Assembly (NCBI GenBank): GCA_035995285.1
Contig: DASYKO010000166.1
Span: 1-23,751 of the forward strand
Direction of reading: 5' to 3'
DNA from: UBA7672 sp035995285
GTDB lineage: Bacteria; Pseudomonadota; Alphaproteobacteria; Caulobacterales; Hyphomonadaceae
DNA length: 23,751 bases
A model generated the notes under the pieces. The model saw nothing but the letters and a program-made list of their open reading frames with translations, did no database searches and was not told the DNA's origin. Below are positions 1-7,343 of this stretch, piece by piece; position 1 is the first letter of the stretch; each line of letters opens with the position of its first letter. A program made the position numbers and the translations under genes.

Positions 1-2
1 TT

Positions 3-368
3 CGAGTGTTTCTGGATCAGGTGGCGATGAATGATGCGGAACGTTGGATGGAGATTGCGGAGACGATGACACTGGAGGCGGCGTTTGCGGTGGAGACGAA
101 CGCAGCCCCGATCGAGCAGACGGACGTGACGGAGACGGCGGAGCAGGCGGAGACGATCGAGGCGGCTGAGCCGGAAATGATCGAGGCGCCGGAGCCGAGG
201 GCGCGGGTGCTGTCGATCACGCAGCTGAGGCAGAAACTCGGGATCGAGGAAGTTGCGGCGCCGCCGGCGCGCACCCGGGTTCAGGAGCCGATGACGGGCG
301 GACCGCCGCGGATCGTGAGCCGCCGCCGTGAGGCCGCGATGCAGGAACCGGAGCTCATGGCGGGGTAG
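3..368 (+). CDS. C-terminal part of an acidic Ala/Glu-rich protein of unknown function
   Basis: The reading frame is open to the left edge of the window, so the gene probably starts outside it; a GTG at 6 is the first possible start inside. About 120 residues are visible. The first 80 are rich in Glu, Ala and Thr (low-complexity acidic stretch), followed by a short Leu/Gln/Lys/Arg segment around residues 68-82 and a basic Arg-rich patch near residue 105. No membrane segment or known catalytic motif is seen. It runs convergently towards rho and ends about 40 bp before a shared terminator hairpin. I do not recognise the family. Codon use (many GCG, GAG, GTG) fits the rest of the window, so it is probably a real gene rather than a chance frame, but its function is unknown. 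Confidence 0.5.
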   Translation, partial: RVFLDQVAMNDAERWMEIAETMTLEAAFAVETNAAPIEQTDVTETAEQAETIEAAEPEMIEAPEPRARVLSITQLRQKLGIEEVAAPPARTRVQEPMTGGPPRIVSRRREAAMQEPELMAG

Positions 369-403
369 GGCAGAGCACTACCGAGTAGCCCAGGACAGAA
401 ATG

Positions 404-443
404 AAAAGCCCCGCTCTCCGGATGGAGGGCGGGGCTTCTCTTT
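404..443. terminator. Bidirectional intrinsic terminator between the left-edge gene and rho
   Basis: A long stem pairs 406-419 with 424-437 around a GGAT loop; the outer nine pairs (AAGCCCCGC with GCGGGGCTT) are perfect. On the minus strand the stem is followed by a TTTT run, serving rho. On the plus strand a weaker TCTCTTT follows, serving the left-edge gene. It sits midway between the two convergent stop codons. Confidence 0.8.
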
Positions 444-477
444 GTCTGGACCAGTTCTCGCCGGGTAGCGCTGCGCG

Positions 478-1797
478 CTAGTTGTTCATCGCCTGGAAGA
501 ATTCCGAGTTCGTCTTGGTCTGCTTGATCTTGTCGAGCAGGAACTCGATCGCATCCTGGGCGCCCATCGGGTTGAGGATGCGGCGGAGGATGTAGATCTT
601 CTGCAGCTCCTTCGGATCGGTGAGCAGCTCTTCCTTCCGGGTGCCGGACTTGAGGATGTCGATCGCCGGGAAGACGCGTTTGTCGGAGACCTTGCGGTCG
701 AGGATGATCTCGGAGTTACCCGTGCCTTTGAATTCCTCGAAGATGACCTCGTCCATGCGCGAGCCCGTCTCGATCAGCGCCGTGGCGATGATGGTCAGCG
801 AGCCGCCTTCCTCAAGGTTACGCGCCGCGCCGAAGAAGCGCTTCGGCTTCTGCAGGGCGTTGGCGTCGACACCGCCGGTCAGGACCTTGCCGGAGGAGGG
901 GACAACCGTGTTGTAGGCGCGGCCGAGGCGGGTGATCGAGTCGAGCAGGATCACGACGTCGCGGCCATGTTCCGCCAGGCGCTTGGCCTTTTCGATCACC
1001 ATCTCGGCAACGGCCACGTGACGCGTCGCAGGCTCATCGAAGGTGGAGGAGATGACTTCCCCCTTCACCGAGCGCTGCATGTCGGTGACTTCCTCGGGAC
1101 GTTCGTCGATGAGGAGCACGATCAGATAGCACTCGGGATGATTTTCGGCGACCGACTGCGCGATGTTCTGCAGCAGCACGGTCTTGCCTGTTCTGGGCGG
1201 AGCAACAATAAGCGCCCGCTGACCCTTGCCGATCGGCGAGACGATGTCGATCACGCGGCCCGAGCGATCCTTCTTGGTCGGATCCTTGGGCTCCATGTGG
1301 AGGCGTTCGTCCGGGTAGAGCGGCGTAAGGTTGTCGAACGGCACCTTGTGGCGGGCGCGCTCGGGATCTTCGAAGTTGACGGTCGAGACACGCACGAGGG
1401 CGAAATAACGCTCGCCATCGCGGGGGCCGCGGATCGTGCCTTCCACGGTGTCGCCGGTGCGCAGGCCCATTTTCCGGATCTGCTGGGGCGAGACATAGAT
1501 GTCGTCAGGGCCGGCCAGATAGTTCGACTGCGGCGAGCGCATGAAGCCGAAGCCGTCGGGCAGGACCTCGATCACGCCGGCGCCGATGATCTCGACTTCG
1601 CGCTCGGCAAGTTCCTTGAGGATGGCGAAAAGCAATTCGGATTTGGAGAGGAGCGAGGCGCTTTCCACCTCGAGCTCTTCGGCCTGCGCCAGCAATTCAG
1701 CGGGCGGCTTCTTCTTCAGGTCGTTGAGAAAAACGCGTTCGTGCGCTTCAGTTTCGCGCGGTTCGTTTTCACGCGTTTCGGTCACGTCATCGGACAT
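478..1797 (-). CDS. rho: Transcription termination factor Rho
   Basis: Hexameric RNA/DNA helicase that binds C-rich nascent RNA and uses ATP to release RNA polymerase. The 439-residue product has the usual family length. An acidic N-terminal tail of about 20 residues precedes the N-terminal helical domain. The RNA-binding cold-shock-like fold carries the RNP1-type DGFGFMR at 81-87. The Walker A loop PPRTGKT lies at 200-206, the catalytic LIDERPEE around 229-236, Walker B VVILLD at 281-286, and the Q-loop region LTGGVDANAL at 306-315. The ATG start at 1797 gives the canonical N-terminus. In alphaproteobacteria rho is commonly found beside the hemE-hemH-hemJ cluster, as here. The transcript would carry a leader of about 110 nt if the promoter proposed at 1914-1942 is right. 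Identification is very secure. Confidence 0.98.
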   Translation of the reverse strand: MSDDVTETRENEPRETEAHERVFLNDLKKKPPAELLAQAEELEVESASLLSKSELLFAILKELAEREVEIIGAGVIEVLPDGFGFMRSPQSNYLAGPDDIYVSPQQIRKMGLRTGDTVEGTIRGPRDGERYFALVRVSTVNFEDPERARHKVPFDNLTPLYPDERLHMEPKDPTKKDRSGRVIDIVSPIGKGQRALIVAPPRTGKTVLLQNIAQSVAENHPECYLIVLLIDERPEEVTDMQRSVKGEVISSTFDEPATRHVAVAEMVIEKAKRLAEHGRDVVILLDSITRLGRAYNTVVPSSGKVLTGGVDANALQKPKRFFGAARNLEEGGSLTIIATALIETGSRMDEVIFEEFKGTGNSEIILDRKVSDKRVFPAIDILKSGTRKEELLTDPKELQKIYILRRILNPMGAQDAIEFLLDKIKQTKTNSEFFQAMNN

Positions 1798-1913
1798 AGG
1801 TACAGGTCATTTCAGTTGCAGGTTGTCCTTGAGACCCTTCGCGCCTGTCGGCGCGCCAAACGGCTTCAATGACAACTGTAGGAGGGGTCGCCGACCGGCT
1901 GGCCGACGGGCGA

Positions 1914-1942
1914 GGTAGACAGCGAAATCCTTGACGGGTCAA
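1914..1942 (-). promoter_or_regulatory. Candidate sigma70-type promoter of rho
   Basis: On the minus strand TTGACC (1937-1942) is followed after 17 nt by TCTACC (1914-1919), giving a start point about 110 nt upstream of the rho ATG. The -35 lies in a small inverted repeat, TTGAC-CC-GTCAA. The leader between them contains a GC-rich hairpin at 1840-1855. The -10 match is only moderate, so this is a candidate. Confidence 0.4.
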
Positions 1943-2015
1943 GCAAAAATGCCTGTTCTACAGGGTGTCTGGCCTGATTTGGGCCGCCCGACCGGGGATT
2001 GCCCAGAGAATAGGC

Positions 2016-2459
2016 CTAGCGGCCGAACGGCTGAACGACGACCGCAATGACCGCAAAAATGGCGATCACCATGGGTATCTCGTTGAGCATGCGCAGTTTC
2101 TTGGGTTCGATCGGCCGCTCGCCGGCCGTGATCTTCCGGCCCAGGCCCATCAGGAAGCCGTGGAACCCGGAAAGCCCAACAACGAGCAGGATTTTGGCCC
2201 AGAACCAGGGCTGGCCGATAAAATACTCCCACCGGTGGCCGATCATCGCGAGGGCCATCAGCCAGGCGAGGATCATGGTCGGGGTGAGGATGATCTTCCG
2301 GGTCGAATTGGCCGCCTTGTCCATGGCGGCCTCAAAACCGGGGTTTCCCGCTGCTTCCAGCCGGTAAACCAATAGACGCGGGTAGATCAGCAACCCGGCC
2401 ATCCACGCAATGACCGCGATGATGTGGAAGGCTCTGAACCATTCGTAGAAATCGAACAT
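2016..2459 (-). CDS. hemJ: Protoporphyrinogen IX oxidase HemJ
   Basis: Oxidises protoporphyrinogen IX to protoporphyrin IX, the penultimate step of haem synthesis, in the inner membrane. The 147-residue protein matches the HemJ/UPF0093 family in length and pattern. The first helix carries the conserved His12 (RAFHIIAVIAWMAGLL). A second hydrophobic segment lies at about 56-73, then WFWAKILLVVGLSGFHGFLMG with the conserved Lys, and a final helix IPMVIAIFAVIAVVV near the C-terminus. The gene begins 11 nt after hemH. Its Shine-Dalgarno AGGAGG directly follows the hemH stop, so the two are surely cotranscribed. Together hemE, hemH and hemJ supply three late haem steps. This oxygen-independent-cofactor type replaces HemY/HemG, neither of which is visible here. 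Confidence 0.93.
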   Translation of the reverse strand: MFDFYEWFRAFHIIAVIAWMAGLLIYPRLLVYRLEAAGNPGFEAAMDKAANSTRKIILTPTMILAWLMALAMIGHRWEYFIGQPWFWAKILLVVGLSGFHGFLMGLGRKITAGERPIEPKKLRMLNEIPMVIAIFAVIAVVVQPFGR

Positions 2460-2470
2460 GGTGGACCTCC

Positions 2471-3547
2471 TCAGGCGGCGACCGGGCGCCGGTTAGGGCA
2501 CTCGCGCCAGTTCATCGGACAGATGCGGTTGCCGCAGAATGAACGCACGGGGCCCGTGTCCTTCACCGCATCTTCCACCAGATCGGCCAGCTGGCTGACG
2601 AAGGCCTGCTCGATCCCCAGGGCAGGGGCGCGCACATAAATCTTGGCCCCGGCCTCGTCCGCGACACGGCGGTAGTCGATGTCGAGTTCGACCAGCGTTT
2701 CGATGTGCTCGGACACGAAGGCGATCGGCGTCACGAGGATGGCCTTGCCGTCCTTCGCCGCCTTGACGATGCAGTCTTCCGTCGCTGGGCCGATCCATTT
2801 GAGCGGGCCGACGCGCGACTGGTAGCAGATTTCGGTTTCCCACTCGTCTGGCAGCAAGGGCTTGAGCGCCGCCGCGGTGCGCTCGACCTGCCACTGATAC
2901 GGGTCTCCGGTTTTCACTACGATTTCCGGAAGGCCGTGTGCAGAGATCAGCAGCCGCACATTCCTCGGCTTGCCCGCGATCTGCCAGGCGGTGAGCAGGC
3001 GCTCGGCATGCGCCTTCAGGAATTTCGGGGCATCGGGATAGCAGCACACGGCGACCGCCTTGGGCCCGCCGGCTTCGGTCCAGGACTTGAGCGAGGATCC
3101 GGTCGTCGTGGTGGAGAACTGCGGATAGAGCGGCAGGAGCACGATCTTGTCCGGCCCCCACGCCTTCACCTCGCGCACGGCGTCTGCGGCGAAGGGCTTC
3201 CAGTAGCGCATGGCGATGAAGCTCTTGGCCTCCCATGCTTGTTTTGAAGACTGTTTTGAAGACAGGGCGCGCTTTGCGAGTTCCATGTCCAGCGCCATCG
3301 ACTGCTTCATCGTCTCGGGCAGCAGGGGAGAACCGCCGCCCATTTTGGCGTAGTTCGCCTTTGCCGATGTCGCACGGGAACGAGAGATCAGGCGCGACAG
3401 GAAGAAGCGCACCGGCGCGGGCTGGCGAATGATGGCGGGGTCGCTGAACAGGTTGCGCAGGAAGGGCTGCACGGCGTCGGGCCCGTCAGGGCCGCCGAGA
3501 TTGAACAGCACAACCGCGATTTTTCCGGGCGTGTTCTTTTCCGGCAT
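2471..3547 (-). CDS. hemH: Ferrochelatase
   Basis: Inserts Fe2+ into protoporphyrin IX, the last step of protohaem synthesis, at the inner face of the membrane. The 358-residue product shows the N-terminal VVLFNLGGPDGPDAV motif, the LPLYPQFSTTTTGS loop (138-151), the metal-binding His204 in ISAHGLP, and FVSEHIETLVELD with Glu280 and Glu283. The C-terminal tail has three cysteines at 338, 343 and 350 (C-X4-C-X6-C). This fits the [2Fe-2S]-containing class described for Caulobacter and animal ferrochelatases; the fourth ligand must be another Cys. The ATG overlaps the hemE stop by one base (TGATG), indicating translational coupling. A perfect 12-bp tandem duplication (3240-3251 and 3252-3263) adds an SKQS/SKQ repeat at residues 97-103 without breaking the frame. 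Confidence 0.96.
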   Translation of the reverse strand: MPEKNTPGKIAVVLFNLGGPDGPDAVQPFLRNLFSDPAIIRQPAPVRFFLSRLISRSRATSAKANYAKMGGGSPLLPETMKQSMALDMELAKRALSSKQSSKQAWEAKSFIAMRYWKPFAADAVREVKAWGPDKIVLLPLYPQFSTTTTGSSLKSWTEAGGPKAVAVCCYPDAPKFLKAHAERLLTAWQIAGKPRNVRLLISAHGLPEIVVKTGDPYQWQVERTAAALKPLLPDEWETEICYQSRVGPLKWIGPATEDCIVKAAKDGKAILVTPIAFVSEHIETLVELDIDYRRVADEAGAKIYVRAPALGIEQAFVSQLADLVEDAVKDTGPVRSFCGNRICPMNWRECPNRRPVAA

Positions 3548-4578
3548 CAGCCCATGCTCCGAATGGCGCGGAGCACCTGTTCCACATGCGCAATCGGCGT
3601 TTCAGGCGTGACACCGTGGCCAAGATTGAAGATGTGCGGCCGGTCCTTGAGGCTGGTGATGATCTCACGCACGCGCTTCTCGAGGTCGGGCCCGCCGGCG
3701 ACAAGGCGCATCGGATCGAGATTTCCCTGAACCGCCATGCCCTTGGGAAGCAAAGCTGAGATGCGCTTCAACGGAATGGCCGTGTCGAGACCCACGGCGT
3801 TGACGCCGGTCTGTTCGGCATAGTCGAGCACGAGCGCGCCAGAGCCACGCGGGAAACCGATGATCGGCTGGGTGACGCCAAGCTCGCGCACGCGCTTCAC
3901 GAGTTTGGCAGTCGGATCGATAACCCAGGCCTTGAACGTGTCTTCAGCCAGACCCTCCGCCCAGCTTTCGAACAGCATCAGCGCATCCGCGCCCGCCTTC
4001 GCCTGCATCGCCAGATAGTGCGCGCTCGCCTCGACCAGCTGGTCGAGCATGCCGGCGAGTTCCTTGGGATGCTGGTATCCGAACTTGCGCGCATCCGACT
4101 TGTCCGTCCCGCCGCGGCCCTCGATCGCATAGACGCCCACCGTCCAGGGCGATCCGGCAAAGCCGATCAGCGTCGTGCCGTCATCGAGGCTGGAGCGAAC
4201 CCGCTCGACTGTCTCGCCTACGGGCGAAAGATGCGCGAGGATTTTCTCCGTCGGCACGTTCGAAAGCTCTGAAGCTTTCGTAGCCGGATCGACGCTCGGC
4301 CCTTCACCCTCGAGGAAGCGCACATTGCGTCCCATCGCATCGAGGATGAGCAGGATGTCGGCAAACAGGATCGCGCCATCCATTCCATAACGGCGAACCG
4401 GCTGCAGCGTCGCTTCGGCGGCGAGGGCAGGCGTGTAGCAGAAGTCGAGGAAGTCGCGCGCCTTGGACCTGGTTTCCTTGTACTCGGGCAGGTGCCGTCC
4501 AGCCTGACGCATCAGCCATACGGGAACCGGATCGATCCTTTCGCCCTTGAGCACTCTAAGCAGTCTTCGATCGGTCAC
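3547..4578 (-). CDS. hemE: Uroporphyrinogen decarboxylase
   Basis: Removes four acetate carboxyls from uroporphyrinogen III to give coproporphyrinogen III in the cytoplasm. The 343-residue product has the substrate-binding MRQAGRHLPEY at 23-33, the catalytic Asp74 in ILFADIL, GFAGSPWTV in the middle, and GNLDP near residue 295 with GHGVTPETP near the C-terminus; the length is normal. The start is a GTG at 4578 that gives the usual MTDRRLLRVL beginning; an AGG-containing weak Shine-Dalgarno precedes it. It is the first gene of the hemE-hemH-hemJ operon and reads away from the probable replication origin. This is the arrangement known from Caulobacter, where the hemE promoter lies in the origin. 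Transcription may therefore be tied to the CtrA sites upstream; this last point is inference. Confidence 0.97.
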   Translation of the reverse strand: MTDRRLLRVLKGERIDPVPVWLMRQAGRHLPEYKETRSKARDFLDFCYTPALAAEATLQPVRRYGMDGAILFADILLILDAMGRNVRFLEGEGPSVDPATKASELSNVPTEKILAHLSPVGETVERVRSSLDDGTTLIGFAGSPWTVGVYAIEGRGGTDKSDARKFGYQHPKELAGMLDQLVEASAHYLAMQAKAGADALMLFESWAEGLAEDTFKAWVIDPTAKLVKRVRELGVTQPIIGFPRGSGALVLDYAEQTGVNAVGLDTAIPLKRISALLPKGMAVQGNLDPMRLVAGGPDLEKRVREIITSLKDRPHIFNLGHGVTPETPIAHVEQVLRAIRSMG

Positions 4579-4740
4579 GCGTCACCTGGAAGGAAAGGAG
4601 TCTTCTTCTAATAGATTCTGATTCAAGAGAGACTCTGGTGGTGTCTAGTCGGTTGGTAAGTCGGTGCAACGCGCTCTCCCCAGACGCTCCACACAACGAG
4701 TCACCGTGAATCCTCTTACGTTCCGACAGGACGTTTGGCT

Positions 4741-4778
4741 TTAACGGTTCATTAAGCTCTTCGTTAACAACACCTTAA
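4741..4778. promoter_or_regulatory. Two adjacent CtrA-type binding boxes
   Basis: TTAACGGTTCATTAA (4741-4755) and TTAACAACACCTTAA (4764-4778) each fit TTAA-N7-TTAA, the consensus of the cell-cycle regulator CtrA, with centres 23 bp apart (about two helical turns). A third TTAA pair with 8-nt spacing bridges them. In Caulobacter such boxes block replication initiation and regulate the hemE-side promoter; the same role is likely here. Confidence 0.7.
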
Positions 4779-4893
4779 CGAGAGTCGAGTCCCCCAGGCC
4801 GGACTCATGGGCGCCGATTTCATGAGTCTTTTCCAGCCGCTCCACCTGTAGAGAAGCATGTGACTCGGGTCTGACTCGATTGGCGCGCGGCGC

Positions 4894-4902
4894 TTGTCCA
4901 CA
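4894..4902 (+). promoter_or_regulatory. DnaA-like box
   Basis: TTGTCCACA differs at one position from the consensus DnaA box TTATCCACA. It is the only strong match in the hemE-PPSR gap; CGCTCCACA at 4685-4693 is a weaker relative. Confidence 0.5.
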
Positions 4903-4991
4903 TTCCACTCTCAGGGCTAAGGGTCGGGTTCACCTCAACCTGGGGGTAAGCCCGGGACGGGGCAGGGGCGAAGAAGCGGCAAAAGCGGCAA

Positions 4992-5819
4992 ATGACCTTC
5001 GAGACCTATTTCAACGTGCATCTGGTGTCCGACTCCACGGGAGAAACACTCAACGCCGTGATGCGGGCGGCCTGTGCACAGTTCGATAATATCGCCCCGC
5101 TCGAGCACAACTACTACCTGGTGCGGAGCCCCAAGCAGCTCGAACGCGTGCTCAAGGAAATCGAGAACGCGCCGGGTGTCGTGCTCTACACGATCAGCGA
5201 CGAGAACCTGCGTGCGCGGCTGGAAGAGCGCTGCCGGGAGCTGGGATCGCCTACGCTGGCCGTCATCGACGGCGCAGTGAACATGCTGAGCCGCTATCTC
5301 GGGCTCAAGTCGGCGCACAAGGTCGCAGGCCAGTACCACCTCGATGCCGATTATTTCCAGCGCATCGAGACGATCAACTTCGCGCTCCAGCACGATGACG
5401 GACAGCATACCGAGCACCTTCGGGAAGCAGATGTCGTGCTCGTAGGCGTCTCGCGCACATCGAAGACGCCCACCTGCGTCTATCTCGGCAACCGCGGCGT
5501 CAAGGCTGCCAACGTTCCGCTGGTTCCGGGCGTCGATGTTCCAGAAATTCTCACCGGGCCGAATGCGCCTCTTGTCGTTGCGTTGAAGATCTCGCCTGAC
5601 AGGCTCGTGCAGATCCGCCGCCAGCGCCTTCTTTCCCTGAATGAATCTGCCGACACATCCTACGCCGACGAGGAAGCGGTGCAGGAAGAGATCACCCAGG
5701 CCAACCGCCTCTTCATGCGGATGAAATGGCCCACAATCGAGGTGAGCAGGCGCTCTGTGGAGGAAACCGCCGCCGCCATCCTCAACATCATCCAGGAGCA
5801 TCGCCGCGACCATGGCTGA
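4992..5819 (+). CDS. Pyruvate phosphate dikinase/PEP synthase regulatory protein (PPSR, DUF299)
   Basis: Bifunctional ADP-dependent kinase and Pi-dependent pyrophosphorylase that switches pyruvate phosphate dikinase (or PEP synthase) off and on by threonine phosphorylation. The 275-residue product has the family N-terminal LVSDSTGETL (11-20), the P-loop GVSRTSKT (152-159) followed by TCVYLGNRGVKAANVPLVPGV, and the C-terminal helical segment. The ATG at 4992 gives a standard N-terminus, with only a weak purine-rich region upstream. It is the first gene to the right of the probable origin, as in Caulobacter, and overlaps maf by 8 nt, so it leads a plus-strand operon. Which dikinase it controls cannot be seen from this window; in alphaproteobacteria it is usually the pyruvate, phosphate dikinase. 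Confidence 0.93.
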   Translation: MTFETYFNVHLVSDSTGETLNAVMRAACAQFDNIAPLEHNYYLVRSPKQLERVLKEIENAPGVVLYTISDENLRARLEERCRELGSPTLAVIDGAVNMLSRYLGLKSAHKVAGQYHLDADYFQRIETINFALQHDDGQHTEHLREADVVLVGVSRTSKTPTCVYLGNRGVKAANVPLVPGVDVPEILTGPNAPLVVALKISPDRLVQIRRQRLLSLNESADTSYADEEAVQEEITQANRLFMRMKWPTIEVSRRSVEETAAAILNIIQEHRRDHG

Positions 5820-6429
5820 TGCCTTGAACAATCCAGCGCATCGCCTTGTTCTTGCATCCAAAAGCGCAAGCCGCGCCGCCGTGCTTCGCGGCGCCGGTCT
5901 GACGTTCGAACAGATCACGGCGGGTGTGGATGAAGAGTCGATAAAAGCCTCCCTGCGTGTGGAGGGCGCAAGCTGTGCGAAGCAAGCAGACATCCTTGCC
6001 GAGACAAAAGCGCTGAAGGTCTCGATCTCTCACCACGGCGTCATCCTCGGCGCCGACCAGATGCTCGATCTCGAAGGCGAGGCCTTCGACAAGCCCGCTG
6101 ACCGCGAGGAGGCGCGCGAGCACCTGAAAAAACTCCGCGGCAAGACGCACATCCTGCAGACGGCGCTTGTTGCCTGCGTGGAGGGCGTGGCCGTCTGGCG
6201 GCATCTGGCCCAGCCTAGGCTGCGGATGCGGAACTTCTCGGACGAGTTCCTTGAGGCTTATCTCGACCAGACCGTGCCGGACATCCTCACCAGCGTCGGC
6301 GGCTACCAGCTTGAGGGCAGGGGAGCTCAGCTGTTCGAACGCATCGAGGGCGATTACTTCTCGATCCTCGGCCTGCCGCTGCTGCCGCTGCTGCAATGGC
6401 TTCGCGATCGCGGTACCATCCCCGCATGA
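5812..6429 (+). CDS. maf: Maf-family nucleoside triphosphate pyrophosphatase (YceF-like)
   Basis: Hydrolyses non-canonical nucleotides (house-cleaning) to monophosphate and pyrophosphate. The 205-residue product has LASKSASRAAVL (14-25), a variant of the family LASxSPRR signature in which the usual Pro-Arg is Ala-Ser. It also has the catalytic GADQ (Asp81), which is closer to the YceF subgroup (7-methyl-GTP) than to the dTTP/UTP subgroup with GADT. Further on come the SVGGYQLEGRG motif and IEGDYFSILGLPL near the C-terminus. The start ATG overlaps the PPSR stop (ATGGCTGA), and its own stop overlaps aroE as ATGA. Both overlaps suggest coupled translation. Family is secure; substrate preference is inference. 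Confidence 0.92.
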   Translation: MADALNNPAHRLVLASKSASRAAVLRGAGLTFEQITAGVDEESIKASLRVEGASCAKQADILAETKALKVSISHHGVILGADQMLDLEGEAFDKPADREEAREHLKKLRGKTHILQTALVACVEGVAVWRHLAQPRLRMRNFSDEFLEAYLDQTVPDILTSVGGYQLEGRGAQLFERIEGDYFSILGLPLLPLLQWLRDRGTIPA

Positions 6430-7343
6430 GTGTTTCGGCTTCAACCCGGCTCTACGGCGTCGTGGGCGATCCCGTCGGCCATTCCCTTTCCCCGCTGACC
6501 CACAACCGCTGGATGCGCGAGGCGAAGATCGACGCCGTCTACGTCGCCATCCAGCTACAGTCGGCCGATCCAGCCGGCGACTTGCGGCTTATGGCGCAGG
6601 AGGGCGCGTGGCCGAAAAACGCGAGCAATTCCTCCTACTCGTTCCCGATTATCCCGCCCGGGCTCGATGAGCGGACGCTTGAGGACGCAGCCTTCTCCGG
6701 CCTCAACATCACCTTGCCGCACAAGGCCGCCGCGCTGGCTGCCGCGGTGAGACCTTCGCCTGAGGCGAAGCGCATTGGGGCCGCAAACACGCTGGTGGGA
6801 GAATCCGGCGGCTGGGCCGCCCACAACACGGATATCGACGGGTTTTCCATCGCCCTCGACCACGCCATGAACCATCAAAAGCCAGGGCGGGTGGTCCTTA
6901 TCGGGGCAGGCGGGGCCGCCCGCGCGGCCGCCCTTGTGCTCGCGGGGCTTGGCGTTGAGCTTGCTATCGTCAATCGTTCGAGGGCGAGGGCTGTCGCGCT
7001 TGCGAACGAACTCGCGCCTGGGGCGGAGACTGGGGACTTGGCTCAACTGACAAGCCTTGCTGAAACGGCCGATATCGTCGTCAATTCGGCGAGCCTGGGC
7101 CATTCCGGCGCAAGCCTGCCTCAGCTGCCGGCCGGCAAGGGCCGTCCGTTTTTCGACATGACTTATGGCAAGCCGGCGGCCGCCACGCTGGGCGCGGCGC
7201 AGGCCGCCGGCTGGGCCCCGCACGATGGCCTGCGCATGCTGGTCGGTCAGGCGGCTGCAGCCTTCAAACTCTGGTTCGACATAACCCCGGATAGCGCCAC
7301 GGCGCTTGCCGCATGCGAAGCCGCTGTGAAGGCGCGCGCATGA
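6426..7343 (+). CDS. aroE: Shikimate dehydrogenase (NADP+)
   Basis: Reduces 3-dehydroshikimate to shikimate in aromatic amino acid synthesis. The start is taken at 6426 because ATG there overlaps the maf stop as ATGA and gives MSVSASTRLYGVVGDP; an earlier in-frame ATG at 6396 would add ten residues inside maf. The 305-residue product has the shikimate-binding SLSPLTHN (20-27), catalytic Lys100 in NITLPHK, AANTL (119-123), NTDIDGF and the NADP-binding GAGGAARA (160-167) followed by VNRS. Between YVAI (39-42) and NITLPHK there are about 27 more residues than usual (roughly 55-85, rich in Asn/Ser/Pro), so the protein is longer than the 270-280 typical of the family. All catalytic motifs are intact, so it should be active. 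Confidence 0.95.
   Translation: MSVSASTRLYGVVGDPVGHSLSPLTHNRWMREAKIDAVYVAIQLQSADPAGDLRLMAQEGAWPKNASNSSYSFPIIPPGLDERTLEDAAFSGLNITLPHKAAALAAAVRPSPEAKRIGAANTLVGESGGWAAHNTDIDGFSIALDHAMNHQKPGRVVLIGAGGAARAAALVLAGLGVELAIVNRSRARAVALANELAPGAETGDLAQLTSLAETADIVVNSASLGHSGASLPQLPAGKGRPFFDMTYGKPAAATLGAAQAAGWAPHDGLRMLVGQAAAAFKLWFDITPDSATALAACEAAVKARA

Larger units (their letters stand above)
4579..4991. other. Probable chromosomal replication origin (oriC) between hemE and PPSR gene
   Basis: A 413-bp gene-free stretch between divergent hemE and the PPSR gene, the location of the Caulobacter origin. It contains 12 GANTC sites, first bases at 4598, 4614, 4620, 4631, 4698, 4708, 4782, 4787, 4802, 4824, 4862 and 4873. 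About one would be expected by chance in that 280-bp span. It also has two TTAA-N7-TTAA CtrA-type boxes (4741-4778), a DnaA-like TTGTCCACA at 4894-4902, a weaker CGCTCCACA at 4685-4693, and an AT-richer stretch around 4601-4633 that could be the unwinding element. The position and motif set are seen directly; the function as origin is inferred from homology of arrangement. Confidence 0.72.

Noticed and set aside
967..1872. Plus-strand frame of 301 codons opposite rho
   Set aside because: Antisense shadow of rho.
4935..5993. Minus-strand frame of 352 codons across the origin side and PPSR gene
   Set aside because: Antisense to a confidently identified gene, with no recognisable domains.
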